A DNA stretch of 64,000 nucleotides, taken from the NCBI RefSeq assembly GCF_000383855.1, contig NZ_KB912877.1, positions 4,718,745-4,782,744 of the forward strand. The letters are read 5' to 3'. The notes beneath the pieces were generated by a model. The model had not been told where the DNA came from. It saw only the letters and a program-made list of their open reading frames with translations, and did no database searches. Origin of the DNA: Methylobacter marinus A45. Its GTDB lineage: Bacteria; Pseudomonadota; Gammaproteobacteria; Methylococcales; Methylomonadaceae. This document shows, piece by piece, positions 35,530 to 46,918 of this stretch. Each line of letters starts with the position of its first letter. Position 1 is the first letter of the stretch. Position numbers and translations under genes: made by a program.

Positions 35530-36256
35530 GATCGGCCGGTGTCAGCAGATCGGCGTCAAGTTCGGCCAGATAGCGCTCGATATTCCATTCCCAGCTTCTG
35601 CCGCCGGCTTCCAGGGCGATGCCGCAGATCAACCGCGCATCCTGCTCAAACTGTATGGCGTCGGCGGCATTGTTCAGCCTGTCCTTGATGCGCTGGCGCA
35701 AGGTTTCGTCGACCGGGAAACTGGTAATGACCGTGACCGTACGGCTTTGCCCGAGCGCCGCCCGCTCGGGACCGGGCAGGTTCGACAATTGCCGCAGAAA
35801 CTGCTCGACGATGCGCTGCTCCAGGGTCTGATCGGCCAGCCCTGCCAGGATTTTACCGCCCAGCCGCAGGGCTTTATCGGCGATGGCCCGCCCGACTGCC
35901 GTGCCGAGTTCCTGTTGCTCCTGGCGCATTTGTTCCGAGAAGCGATTTTTTTTCTGCCGGATTTCATCGTCCAGATGTTGCAGCCGCTCGGTTTTTTCGG
36001 CTTCGGCCCGCGCCCTGGCCTCGGACAGGACTTTTTCCCGTTCGCGATGAAGGCCTTGCAGGCTGGCCTCATACTGTTGTTTCAGGCTTTCGGCTTGCGC
36101 CCGCTGGTCCATCACCGCTTGGCGCTGCTCAACCAGATTCCGCTCGCGGGCCGCCATGGCATTGATGATAGGCCGGTACAGGAACTTCTTCAGCAAGCCG
36201 ATCAGAATCAGAAAATTGACGATCTGGGCGCCGGTCGTAAACCAGTCTATCTCCAT
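35513..36256 (-). CDS. atpF: N-type ATPase b subunit, long form with delta-like tail
   Basis: The 247-residue protein has a single membrane helix near the N-terminus ([20 protein letters not shown]). A long charged coiled coil follows (about 30-130), then a C-terminal domain (about 150-240) with [18 protein letters not shown] that resembles delta. N-ATPases lack a separate delta gene and carry such a long b subunit, consistent with this operon. It lies 3 bp after atpE and overlaps atpA. Confidence 0.92.
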   Translation of the reverse strand: MEIDWFTTGAQIVNFLILIGLLKKFLYRPIINAMAARERNLVEQRQAVMDQRAQAESLKQQYEASLQGLHREREKVLSEARARAEAEKTERLQHLDDEIRQKKNRFSEQMRQEQQELGTAVGRAIADKALRLGGKILAGLADQTLEQRIVEQFLRQLSNLPGPERAALGQSRTVTVITSFPVDETLRQRIKDRLNNAADAIQFEQDARLICGIALEAGGRSWEWNIERYLAELDADLLTPADHEQLT

Positions 36257-36259
36257 GAA

Positions 36260-36538
36260 TCAGCCCCCTGCCCTGGCGATGACGTAGTCCCAGAACGGAT
36301 TGGCGAAAATCAGGATCATCGAGATGACGAAACAGTAAATGCCCGTGGATTCAACCATCGCCAGGCCGACGAACAGCGTGCGCGTGATCGTATTGGCTTC
36401 GTCGGGCTGCTGGGCGATGGCGCTCAGTGCCTGGGCGACGGCGCGCCCTTCGCCGAGCGCGGGTCCGATGGCGCCGATGGCCATCGTCAAGCCTGCGGTA
36501 AAAACCGATACCATGCCGATCAGACTGATTTCATTCAT
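36260..36538 (-). CDS. atpE: N-type ATPase c subunit with Na+-binding signature
   Basis: The 92-residue membrane-ring subunit has two helices around an AQQPD polar loop. The ion site is visible: E30 in helix 1 (GALGEGR-type context GPALGEGRAV) and VESTGIY in helix 2, giving E63, S64, T65 and Y68. These correspond to E65, S66, T67 and Y70 of the Na+-translocating Ilyobacter c subunit, with Glu in place of Q32. The paired carboxylates and EST-x2-Y pattern are the N-ATPase hallmark and point to Na+ coupling. The ATG at 36538 follows an AAGGAG site, and the longer upstream frame is a shadow of atpB. Confidence 0.95.
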   Translation of the reverse strand: MNEISLIGMVSVFTAGLTMAIGAIGPALGEGRAVAQALSAIAQQPDEANTITRTLFVGLAMVESTGIYCFVISMILIFANPFWDYVIARAGG

Positions 36539-36582
36539 GTTGTACTCCTTAAAGTTAGCAAAGCGACCGCGACATCCCGCCA

Positions 36583-37257
36583 TTAATCCGCCTGATCGCC
36601 GGAGGTTGCCGAGGCGATATAAACCATGGCCAGGATCGAGAAAATATACGCCTGTATGGAGCCGGTCAGCAAACCCAGCACCTGCATGACCACCGGAAAA
36701 AAGAACGGCGTCAGGCTGATCAGGATGCCGGCCACCACCGTGCCGCTCATGATGTTGCCATACAGCCTGACCGCCAGGGCCAGCGTGCGCGAAAACTCGC
36801 CGATGATATTGAACGGCAACATGAACACGCTCGGGCGGGCATATTGCTTGAGATAGCGCCATAATCCCACCTGGCTGATGCCGTATGCCGGCACGGCGAC
36901 AAAGACGCAGATGGCCAGGGCGGTCGTGGTCGAAAGCGAGCCGGTCGGCGGCAGATAGCCCGGCACCACGGCCAGCAGGTTGGACAGAAAGATAAACAGG
37001 AATAAGGTGCCGATCAGCGGCAGATAGCGCGCGGGATTCTGCTGGCCGATTTCGTGGATTTGCTTGTTGACAAAAAACACGATGACTTCCAGCAGATTCT
37101 GAAATCTTGATATAGGCGCGTCGATCGACAGCCGGCGGGTAATAAGGAAACTGCCTACCGTCAACAATGCCATGACCAGCCAGGTAAACGCCAGCGTGGC
37201 ATTGATTTTAACAAAGCCGTATTGCCATAGAATGATCTGGTCAGGGTTGTTAATCAT
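36583..37257 (-). CDS. atpB: N-type ATPase a subunit
   Basis: The 224-residue stator channel protein has about five membrane helices. A conserved LALAVRLYGNIMSGTVVAG segment carries the essential Arg, and the IQAYIFSILAMVYIA helix ends the protein. The N-terminus ITRRLSIDAPISRFQNLLEVIV is typical of the N-ATPase version. It lies 21 bp after atpR, with a REP-like hairpin covering the end of atpR, and 44 bp before atpE. Confidence 0.95.
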   Translation of the reverse strand: MINNPDQIILWQYGFVKINATLAFTWLVMALLTVGSFLITRRLSIDAPISRFQNLLEVIVFFVNKQIHEIGQQNPARYLPLIGTLFLFIFLSNLLAVVPGYLPPTGSLSTTTALAICVFVAVPAYGISQVGLWRYLKQYARPSVFMLPFNIIGEFSRTLALAVRLYGNIMSGTVVAGILISLTPFFFPVVMQVLGLLTGSIQAYIFSILAMVYIASATSGDQAD

Positions 37258-37278
37258 TTTTGTGCCCTTGTCGAGTTG

Positions 37279-37656
37279 TCATCTATCCTGTGGGGGCGAC
37301 TTCGGTCGCCCTTTTTTCTCCGAACAGGCGACTGAAGTCGCCCCCACAATAGTGTTCCTCCCCATCCAACTCTCACTACCAGGAGAAGGCGCTTTAATGC
37401 GCCTGATCAATAGCAACCGGACGCCGACAAATCCCACCAGGCACAACAGCACAGACTGCCAGCTCCATCTGATGACCGCATAAAACCCGGAGGCGACCAG
37501 CGCATTGCGCAGAATAAAACTGCCCAGCATCCACAGAGCCGGATGCCTCGCCGTTGGCAAACGGCGTACCGTGAACCAAAGCCCGCCAAAATAACAAAAT
37601 CCCAGCACAACGCCCCAGAGCATAATACCGGCATACAGGTAAACGCTTTCAGTCAC
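37279..37656 (-). CDS. atpR: N-type ATPase subunit AtpR, C-terminus extended through a repeat
   Basis: AtpR is a small membrane protein found only in N-ATPase operons, thought to help assemble the c ring. The 125-residue protein has three hydrophobic helices (about 5-29, 41-63 and 66-84), with FYFGG-like FCYFGGLWFTVRRLP and RNALVASGFYAVIRWSW. The normal protein seems to end near residue 90-100. From about residue 103 the frame reads through the hairpin at 37289-37348, giving a hydrophilic tail (VACSEKKGRPKSPPQDR). It overlaps atpQ by 8 bp. Confidence 0.9.
   Translation of the reverse strand: MTESVYLYAGIMLWGVVLGFCYFGGLWFTVRRLPTARHPALWMLGSFILRNALVASGFYAVIRWSWQSVLLCLVGFVGVRLLLIRRIKAPSPGSESWMGRNTIVGATSVACSEKKGRPKSPPQDR
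37289..37348. repeat. REP-like hairpin inside the 3' end of atpR
   Basis: Perfect 15-bp arms TGTGGGGGCGACTTC (37289-37303) and GAAGTCGCCCCCACA (37334-37348) flank a 30-bp centre with a secondary GGTCGCC/GGCGACT pair. The hairpin lies in the coding frame of atpR, before atpB. In an operon transcript it could stabilise upstream RNA or dampen downstream expression. Related GGGGCGACTT sequence lies at 63119-63128. Confidence 0.85.
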
Positions 37657-37953
37657 GGTCGCGCTCCTTGCCGATCCAGCGCCAGGCGTTCATGCAGCCC
37701 AGCGCCACGCCGACGAACAGTAAGGTTAAGGTCCACGACACCTGGCCGGGCCACTGCCGGTCGATCCACAAGCCCAGGGCGATGCCGGCCAGGGTCGGAA
37801 TCGCGATCGACCAGCCGATCAGCCCGAACATGCCCAGGCCGAACCAGACGCTATGGCGTTTGTCTCGGCGTGCCTTGAGCTTGCGTTGGGCCTGCCGGTC
37901 GACCGACTGGCTGATTTTATCGCCCGGGGCTTCAGGTTTGTGTTTGTTCATCA

Positions 37954-37954
<1 letters not shown>
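37649..37954 (-). CDS. atpQ: N-type ATPase subunit AtpQ/AtpI-like
   Basis: The 101-residue protein has a basic N-terminus (about 1-36) and two helices, with GLGMFGLIGWSIAIPTLAGI and WTLTLLFVGVALGCMNAW. This is the AtpI-related AtpQ subunit of N-ATPases. A WIDRQWPGQVSW link separates the helices. It overlaps atpR by 8 bp and shares one base with the atpC stop. Gene order D-C-Q-R-B-E-F-A is exactly that described for N-ATPases. Confidence 0.9.
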
Positions 37955-40174
<2,220 letters not shown>

Positions 40175-43100
40175 CTATGATGCCTGAGCGCTTGCCTCGC
40201 CCTGGTGCCGGTCGCGCGCCAGCAGCAGATAAAAAGGCGGCACGATGAATAAGGTAAACAGCGTGCCGCCGATGCCGAGGCCGGTGATGACCACCAGGCC
40301 GATATCGAAGCGGCTGGCGGCGCCGGGTCCTGTCGCCAGCAACAGCGGCACCATGCCGACCATGGTCGATACGGCCGTCATAAGAATTGGCCGCATGCGA
40401 ATCATGGCCGCCTGTTCCACGGCATCGTGTTTGGACAGCCCTTCCCGGATCTGCAGTTGGTTGGCGAATTCAACGATCAGGATGCCGTTTTTCGCCGTCA
40501 ACCCGATCAGGGTGATCAGGCCGATCTGCGTGTAGATATTGATCGAGGCAAACCCCAGCATCAGAAACGCCAGCGCGCTGGCGATGGACATCGGCACCGA
40601 GGTCATGATAATGAGCGGATCGCGCCAGCTTTCGAACTGTGCGGCCAGGATCAGATAAATCACCAGCAGGGACATGAAAAAAGTGATGACCAGTTCGCTG
40701 CCCTGCTGCGCATACTGGCGCGAGACGCCTGTGTAATCAAAGGTGTAGCCGCGCGGAAACACGTCGCGGGCCAGTCGCTCCAGATACGCCATGGCGTCTC
40801 CCAGGGCGATGCCCGGCTGCGGCGAGCCTGAGACCGTCAGGCTGTTAAGCTGCTGAAACTGGGTCCGCTTGCTGGGTTCCACCGATTTTTCGATGTGAAC
40901 CAGCGATGACAGCGGCACCTGGCCGCCCGATTCCGTGCGCAGGTAATAATCCCTGAACTTGCTGGTATCGAAGCGGGACAAGTCGTCCACCTGGGGTATG
41001 ACTTTGTAACTGCGGCCCTGCAGATTGAAGCGGTTGATATAGCTCTCGCCCAGCAATGCCGCCAGATTGCGGCCGATTTCCTCCATCGAGATGCCGAGAT
41101 CGGCGGCCCGGTTGCGATCGATCACCAGCGTGGCCATGGGGCGGGTGAATTCGACTTCCTTCATCAGAAACGAAAACTGCCCGCTGCCCATAGCCGAGTT
41201 TACCAGCTCATCGGCAAGCTGATCGATCTGCGCATAATCGGCATCGCTCTGTATCACGAACTGCAGCGGCAGGCCGCCGCCCGATCCGGGCAGGCTCGGG
41301 CGCGGAATCACGGCGGTCTGGAAACCGGCGATGTCATTGACCTTGTCCTGCAGTTCCGGCTGGATGTCCATTTGCGAGCGCTGGCGCTCGGTCGTCGACG
41401 GCATTTTAAAGCCGCCGAACACGACGTTGTCGTCGCCGCCGAAGCCGAGCAGCACGAAGCTTTCGTAATATTCCGGAATAGTCTCGAAGGTGTTGAGCAG
41501 TTCCCGTGCGTAAGTCTCGTTATATTTCAAGGTCGCAGTCTGCGGTCCCGTGGCCATAAAGAACAGGATGCTCTGGTCTTCCGTGGGCGCCAACTCTTTC
41601 TGCGACAGCGTGAACATGAAGTAAATGCTGATGATCACGACCAGCGCGAAAACCGGCAGAATGGACGCGAATTCCAGCACAGGATGCAGCAGGCGCCGGT
41701 AACGCTCGGAAAGGCCGGTAAACAGGCGCTCGACGATGTGCTCGAAGCGGCCGGACGTGCCTTTTTCCTTCAGTACCTTGGAACTGAGCATGGGGGCCAG
41801 CGTCATCGCCACAACGGTCGATACGATGACGGCTCCGACCAGTGAAAACGCGAATTCGGTAAACAAGGTCCCGACCAGGCCGCCCATGAAGCCGATCGGC
41901 AAATAGACCGCGGCCAGGGCGATCGTGGTTGCGATGACCGGCAGCACCAGTTCGCGCATGGCATCGATCGCGGCCTGAAACCGCGAGCTTCCCAATTCAA
42001 TATGCCGGTGCACATTTTCGACGATGACAATGGCGTCGTCGACGACCAGGCCGATCGCCAGCACCATCGCCAGCATGGTCAGCAGATTGATCGAAAAACC
42101 CATCAGCAGCATCAGAAATGTGCCGCCGATCAATGACAGCGGCACGGTCACCGCCGGCACCAGCGCCGCGCGAAAAGAGCCGAGGGACAGATAGATAACC
42201 ACCAGCACGATCACGACCGCGGCGACCAGGGTAAAAAACACTTCATCGATCGAGTCCTGAATGAACTGGCTGGCGTCGTAAGGCACCAGCACCTGAAGCG
42301 CTTCCGGCAGTTCCGACTTAAGCTCGTCCAGTGCTTTTCGCACATCCTGGGCGACCACCAGCGGATTGGCGCCCGGTGCCTGTTCGATGGCCATGAAGAT
42401 GGCATCCTTGCCTTTATACCAGCTGACCGAATCGTAATCCTCGCTGCCCATTTCGGTATGGGTGACGTCGCCAAGGCGCACCAGGGTGCCGTTGCGATTG
42501 CCCACGACCAGCCGCCGGAAATCCTGTTCGCGCGCGACGTCGGTGGTGGCGCTCAGGTCCATCATGACGTAATCGCCCTTGGTCTGGCCCGCGCCGGAAA
42601 GATAATTGTTGGTACGCAGCACCTCGGCGACATCGTCGGCGGTGACGCCCAACGCGGCCATGCGTTGCGGGTCCAGCCAGATGCGCATGGCGAAGGTTTT
42701 ATTGCCCAGCATCTGCGCCTTGCCGACGCCGGCCACGGCCTGCATCTTCGGCTGTATCACGCGCAGCATGTAATCGCTGATCTGCGCCGGCGCCAGCGTT
42801 TCGCTGTATAAAGCCATGTACATCAACGCCGTCCGGTCGCCGGTCTGCGAGGTGATGACCGGATCTTCGGATTCTATCGGCAGGACATTGCGCTGGCTGG
42901 CGACCTTGGCCTGGATTTCGGCCACCGCCGCGTTCGGATCGTAATTCAGGCGCATGTGCGCTTCGATCGTGGAGCTGCCCTGGCGGCTGGTCGAGGACAG
43001 GTAATCGATGCCTTCGGCCTCGGCGATCGCCTGCTGGAGCGGCGTCGTGATAAAGCCCTTGACCAGATCGCTGCTGGCGCCGTGATAGACCGTGGTGACG

Positions 43101-43237
43101 GTGACGACGGTATCCTCGGTCTTGGGATACTGGCGCACGTCCAGTACCAGGATCGACCTGAGGCCGATCACCAGAATCAGCAAACTGATGACGCTGGCCA
43201 GTACCGGCCGCTGGATAAACAGGTCGGTGAATTTCAC
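40175..43237 (-). CDS. RND multidrug efflux permease (HAE1 family)
   Basis: Inner-membrane proton-driven exporter. The 1020-residue protein has twelve helices, the LFIQRPVLASVISLLILVIGL start, large periplasmic loops, and GLVVDDAIVIVENVHRHIE with the Asp pair of the proton relay. The AQFESWRDPLIIMTSVPMS and TLIGLTAKNGILIVEFANQ motifs lie in the second half. It is preceded by its membrane fusion protein (ATGA overlap). No outer-membrane factor gene is present, so it probably shares a TolC-type channel. The substrate is unknown. Confidence 0.95.
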   Translation of the reverse strand: MKFTDLFIQRPVLASVISLLILVIGLRSILVLDVRQYPKTEDTVVTVTTVYHGASSDLVKGFITTPLQQAIAEAEGIDYLSSTSRQGSSTIEAHMRLNYDPNAAVAEIQAKVASQRNVLPIESEDPVITSQTGDRTALMYMALYSETLAPAQISDYMLRVIQPKMQAVAGVGKAQMLGNKTFAMRIWLDPQRMAALGVTADDVAEVLRTNNYLSGAGQTKGDYVMMDLSATTDVAREQDFRRLVVGNRNGTLVRLGDVTHTEMGSEDYDSVSWYKGKDAIFMAIEQAPGANPLVVAQDVRKALDELKSELPEALQVLVPYDASQFIQDSIDEVFFTLVAAVVIVLVVIYLSLGSFRAALVPAVTVPLSLIGGTFLMLLMGFSINLLTMLAMVLAIGLVVDDAIVIVENVHRHIELGSSRFQAAIDAMRELVLPVIATTIALAAVYLPIGFMGGLVGTLFTEFAFSLVGAVIVSTVVAMTLAPMLSSKVLKEKGTSGRFEHIVERLFTGLSERYRRLLHPVLEFASILPVFALVVIISIYFMFTLSQKELAPTEDQSILFFMATGPQTATLKYNETYARELLNTFETIPEYYESFVLLGFGGDDNVVFGGFKMPSTTERQRSQMDIQPELQDKVNDIAGFQTAVIPRPSLPGSGGGLPLQFVIQSDADYAQIDQLADELVNSAMGSGQFSFLMKEVEFTRPMATLVIDRNRAADLGISMEEIGRNLAALLGESYINRFNLQGRSYKVIPQVDDLSRFDTSKFRDYYLRTESGGQVPLSSLVHIEKSVEPSKRTQFQQLNSLTVSGSPQPGIALGDAMAYLERLARDVFPRGYTFDYTGVSRQYAQQGSELVITFFMSLLVIYLILAAQFESWRDPLIIMTSVPMSIASALAFLMLGFASINIYTQIGLITLIGLTAKNGILIVEFANQLQIREGLSKHDAVEQAAMIRMRPILMTAVSTMVGMVPLLLATGPGAASRFDIGLVVITGLGIGGTLFTLFIVPPFYLLLARDRHQGEASAQAS

Positions 43238-44328
43238 GGCGTGTTCTCGCGTTCGCCGGGCGCCGGCCTGTCATCGACGCGGACCGGCATGTCGTTGCGC
43301 AATTTGACCTGGCCGGCGCTGACCACGCGTTCGCCGGCCTGCAGCCCTTTGACAATCTGTACGCGACCCTCGCGCGTCTCGCCGGTTTCAATCTGCCGGC
43401 GCTGTACCGTCAGGCCCTGCTCGCCGGACTCGACCACGAACACGGAATCGCCGTAAGGGTTGTAGGTAATGGCCGTATCGGGCAGCGTCAGCACTTCCTG
43501 TTCCTGGCTGGACAGGACCCGTACGTCGGCAAACATGCCCGGGCGCAGGATGCTGTCGGGATTGGCCATTGTCGCGCGCAGTTTGATCGACCGGGTTTCG
43601 ATGTCGATGGCCGGGTTGATGGCGCTGATCGTGCCGGTGAAGATTTTGCCCGGATAGGCCTGCACCGTCAGGATCAATTGCTGGCCGATTGTCAGTCCGG
43701 CCAGATGCTGTTCGGGCAGCGTGAAATCGACATAGATGGGATCGAGCATTTGCAAGGGTACAATCGCCGAACCTTCGGCCAGATACTGTCCGATATCGAC
43801 CAGCCGGATGCCGAGCTTGCCGTCGAAAGGCGCACGGATGTGTTTTTTGGCGATTACCGTCAGCTTGGCCTTGACCGCCGACTGGGCCTGGGCCAGCTGC
43901 GCCTGGTTAAGATCATAATCGGATCGGGAAATGAAATTTCTACCGATCAGCCGCTCACTGCGCTCAAACCGGACTTTCGCCAGCTGCGCATCGGCCTGCA
44001 AGCCCCTGAGTTCCGCCTCATCCGTGGAAGTATCCAGTTCGAGCAGCAACTGGCCTTTTTTGACCGACTGCCCCGACTCGAAATGAATGGCCGTGATCTT
44101 GCCGGCCAGTTCGTTGCTGACGTCAACGCCGGCAACGGCAACCAGGCTGCCGACGCTGGTCAGATAAGGCTGCCACCGTTCCCGTTTGACTTCGGTAACG
44201 GCCACGACGGCCGGCGGCGGCGCTTGCATTTGGCTTAGCGCCAGCCGGTCCTGATAGAACTTCCAGCCGAACAGTCCGCCGAAAATCAGCACGGATAACG
44301 CAACGATAAGGAGAATTCGTTTGATCAT
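43234..44328 (-). CDS. RND efflux membrane fusion protein
   Basis: Periplasmic adaptor linking the permease to an outer-membrane channel. The 364-residue protein has an N-terminal membrane anchor (about 3-23), a biotinyl-lipoyl-like domain (GKITAIHFESGQSVKKGQLL), a helical hairpin (about 100-150), the KKHIRAPFDGKLGIRLVDIG strand and a C-terminal beta-barrel. This is the AcrA/MexH-type layout. It lies directly upstream of and overlaps the permease gene. Confidence 0.94.
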   Translation of the reverse strand: MIKRILLIVALSVLIFGGLFGWKFYQDRLALSQMQAPPPAVVAVTEVKRERWQPYLTSVGSLVAVAGVDVSNELAGKITAIHFESGQSVKKGQLLLELDTSTDEAELRGLQADAQLAKVRFERSERLIGRNFISRSDYDLNQAQLAQAQSAVKAKLTVIAKKHIRAPFDGKLGIRLVDIGQYLAEGSAIVPLQMLDPIYVDFTLPEQHLAGLTIGQQLILTVQAYPGKIFTGTISAINPAIDIETRSIKLRATMANPDSILRPGMFADVRVLSSQEQEVLTLPDTAITYNPYGDSVFVVESGEQGLTVQRRQIETGETREGRVQIVKGLQAGERVVSAGQVKLRNDMPVRVDDRPAPGERENTP

Positions 44329-44484
44329 GGATTCCTATAATGAATGTCCGTTTTGCAGCTCAAGTGCGGAAAAATGGACTCATTATAAGTTTTTCTGGCG
44401 AGCTCGACTCAAGGTTTTTTATTAAATCCGGCCTTTTTCTTCCGATGCCGAACGGTCTCTTTTCAGGGTTGCCGCACGCACCGG

Positions 44485-44910
44485 CTATACCCTGCCCGGC
44501 CCTCTAACGACCAGATTGTGCTTGACCGACTTCACGTTCGGATCGCGGCGCACTATTTCCAGCGCTCGGGTGACCGCGATTTGTGAACTTACTGTGCCGG
44601 TAAGCGTGACCACGCCGTCAGTAGTCGAGACGCGAATATCGGACAAGGCCAGGTGCGGGTCCTTAAGCAGTTCGGCCTTGAGGCGGACGCTCAGGGCGGC
44701 ATCGCTGATATAGCCGCCGGCTTTTTCGGTCTGTTCGTCCAGCGACTCGCGGGTATCGTCCATAGTCTCGGCCGCTGTTGTTGCGGCCTGATCAACCTGT
44801 CGTCCGGTCCGCTCTCCGACTCTGTCCTGAGCGCAGCCGGCCAGTCCGGCCGCCATGGACAAGGCGGCAGTAAGGACTGTGTTTGATAAGTTCGCATTCT
44901 TTGTTTTCAT
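44485..44910 (-). CDS. BON-domain lipoprotein
   Basis: The 141-residue protein has a lipoprotein signal with AGLAGC (C26). A short Thr/Glu-rich linker (about 35-65) leads to one BON domain (about 70-136) with LSVRLKAELLKDPHLALSDI and the GVVTLTGTVSS core. BON domains bind phospholipid or other envelope ligands, and OsmY-type proteins are induced by osmotic stress. The first of four BON genes between 44 and 62 kb. Confidence 0.88.
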   Translation of the reverse strand: MKTKNANLSNTVLTAALSMAAGLAGCAQDRVGERTGRQVDQAATTAAETMDDTRESLDEQTEKAGGYISDAALSVRLKAELLKDPHLALSDIRVSTTDGVVTLTGTVSSQIAVTRALEIVRRDPNVKSVKHNLVVRGPGRV

Positions 44911-45096
44911 GGCATAGTCCTCGGCATGTGTTTAAGAGCACAAAACAGCCGTGGCATCCTGGGCCTTTCCCCCCGGATGAGGAAAGGGAATGCCCGGGTT
45001 ATTTTGTGTACATTCGTCAAGATTATAAAACACGCTCCTGCCCGGCAGTAATCCTTGAGGATTACTGCCTATGCCAATCGGTTCGGCGGCCTGCGC

Positions 45097-45246
45097 CTAT
45101 AATATGAGCATAATCAAAAGAACGATCAGTATTACCCCGAGTATACCGCTAGGCCCATAACCCCAGCTTCGGCTATAAGGCCAAATGGGAACCACGCCCA
45201 GGATAATCAAGACTAAAATGATCAATAATATAGTTTCGGGTGTCAT
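45097..45246 (-). CDS. DUF3309 micro-membrane protein
   Basis: A 49-residue protein with two short hydrophobic helices, LLIILVLIILGVVP and ILGVILIVLLIMLIL, around a central PIWPYSRSWGYGPSG motif that is diagnostic of DUF3309. A clear AAAGGAG ribosome-binding site lies 6 bases before the ATG. Family function is unknown; such peptides are common in stress-gene clusters. It forms a pair with the DUF3096 gene 74 bp upstream. Confidence 0.9.
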   Translation of the reverse strand: MTPETILLIILVLIILGVVPIWPYSRSWGYGPSGILGVILIVLLIMLIL

Positions 45247-45320
45247 GGCGTTTCTCCTTTAAAACGTGAACGTCAATATGAATCGTCGCGGTACTGCATT
45301 ATGTAATCCACGCATAAAAC

Positions 45321-45455
45321 CTACTGCTGCATCAATCCCAGAATCCCGACGATAATTAAATAAATAGCCACGAAATAATTCAAAAACCTGGGTATCAGCA
45401 AGATTAATATCCCTATTATCAAGGACAGAACAGGCGTGATAGTCATAGCACTCAT
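45321..45455 (-). CDS. DUF3096 micro-membrane protein
   Basis: A 44-residue, almost entirely hydrophobic protein. The core LIIGILILLIPRFLNYFVAI followed by YLIIVGILGL matches the DUF3096 pattern. A perfect AAGGAG lies 6 bases before the ATG at 45455. It probably spans the inner membrane once or twice. Function unknown; co-transcription with the DUF3309 gene is likely. Confidence 0.9.
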   Translation of the reverse strand: MSAMTITPVLSLIIGILILLIPRFLNYFVAIYLIIVGILGLMQQ

Positions 45456-45860
45456 GGAAATCTCCTTATTTAATCAATTACTTGCATCACACTACGTAAA
45501 CCCGAAATTAGTCTAGCTCTATAATTGAATTCGGTCTGTACAATACCGCACATAACACTGTTTTTTTCAGGGATTGAAATTTTCGGGATCGCTGGAATCG
45601 GTAAGGAACGGGAATGTAATGATGCAGAAAATGTAGGAGTTTCAGGTGCACAACGGGTTATCGGAGGACCGCTGGCCATAGGTGAACCGTTGAGCAAGGG
45701 CGAACACACAGGTTCGCCCCTACGTGTCTGTTCATTTTACAGCCGCCTGTGCCGGAGGCTGCCGCTGCTGCCGCGCTGTCGTTGAAAGGAGACCGCCCTG
45801 CCTTGTCTATCGTTGTGTTGGCTATTGCCCTCTGCCCCCATGTTGCCGTCCGTCAATTTG
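45456..45860. other. Non-coding region with a dispersed repeat
   Basis: No gene is visible. At about 45640-45730 lies a copy of the element also seen around 33690-34020, recognisable by GGGCGAACACACAGGTTCGC followed by CCCTACGTG, which folds on itself. The left end should hold the promoter of the DUF3096/DUF3309 pair. Confidence 0.6.
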
Positions 45861-46349
45861 TCATTCCCTATCGATGCCACTGCCGCCTGGTATGGCGTCC
45901 CGCATCATGTTATCGCCGCCTGGGGCGGTGGTATCCCTGTTGATATTTTCACTGCCGGGAGCGGGAGTCTCCATTTCTTCGGTGCCCGGACTGGGATCCA
46001 TACCCTGCCTCATTCTATCCCTGCCCCGCTCCATGGTTTCGCTGCCCTGCTCACGCAGTTTGTCCGTATAACCGGAAGACGGCTCGGTATCCCTGCCGAC
46101 ACCCTGTCTTTCAGTACCTTGCGTTCTTCCCGGTTGACTGCCTTGACCTTGAATGCCTTCGGATTGCATGGGCTGATTACCCGAGCTCTCATATTCCCCG
46201 GCGTACAGTGGATTGCCCACATAAATCAGAGCGATGCCTAAGAGCAAAGGCAACCAGAACTTTTTTTGGCTAAATTCGGCCGTATTCATGCGGAAAACCG
46301 TTTCTGGCCTTGTAGCTGCTGTATTCGATGCTCTGTCTATGATTTTCAT
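45861..46349 (-). CDS. Exported Gly/Gln-rich low-complexity protein
   Basis: The 162-residue protein starts at the ATG preceded by AGAGGAAACTATT. It has a long N-terminal stretch (about 25 residues) before a hydrophobic segment (FWLPLLLGIALIYVGNPLYAG), then an acidic, Gly/Ser/Gln/Arg-rich tail without predicted structure. No family is recognised. The 5' leader matches that of the two beta-helix genes downstream, and a palindromic operator-like site lies 248 bp upstream. It is probably periplasmic and stress-related by context. Confidence 0.7.
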   Translation of the reverse strand: MKIIDRASNTAATRPETVFRMNTAEFSQKKFWLPLLLGIALIYVGNPLYAGEYESSGNQPMQSEGIQGQGSQPGRTQGTERQGVGRDTEPSSGYTDKLREQGSETMERGRDRMRQGMDPSPGTEEMETPAPGSENINRDTTAPGGDNMMRDAIPGGSGIDRE

Positions 46350-46596
46350 AATAGTTTCCTCTTGAGAACGTTGTAGAACCATCTGTGATCAAAAAAACAG
46401 TGTCTGACGCAACATGGCTGAGCGGACTGGATTTGGCCGCTGTCAGCGGGAATACTATCCATCGGGATTTATAGACTTTCTCCTTCAATTGTTAAGGCGT
46501 AATGGCCATTCGTATCGGGACTTGCCACGAATTAGCTCATCGATAGATTCACCCGGGTAGGTTTTAAAAGCTTAGTTACGGAACTTGCCAAAGTCA

Positions 46597-46610
46597 GTGC
46601 GCTGTCGCAC
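46597..46610 (+). promoter_or_regulatory. Palindromic operator-like site, copy 1
   Basis: GTGCGCTGTCGCAC, a perfect 5+5 palindrome with a 4-base centre, preceded by GTCA and followed by ATAAAT. Located 248 bp upstream of the 46349 start. One of seven related sites in 46.6-63.3 kb. Confidence 0.7.
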
Positions 46611-46918
46611 ATAAATTATCGACTGATTCCCTTAATGCGGGATATCGGGAATTTGAGCAAGATAAAACCCTTCATCGCAGTCCGCCGCTTGTTTACGGCT
46701 TGGAATACGATCGCCTTCCATGCCATATCAGCGACAACACAATCCGCTCTCTTTTCTTAGCCCGAATTCAGGTTATCTACCGGTATTGGATTCAAGGGTT
46801 TATCAAAGCGATTTTTTTCGACTCCCGACGAAAACGCATAGACCGTGAACAACCGCGGTACGCAGCTTACGTCGGGATAAATAAATAGTCGGTGCAATAT
46901 CGACCAGCAATTATGGGA

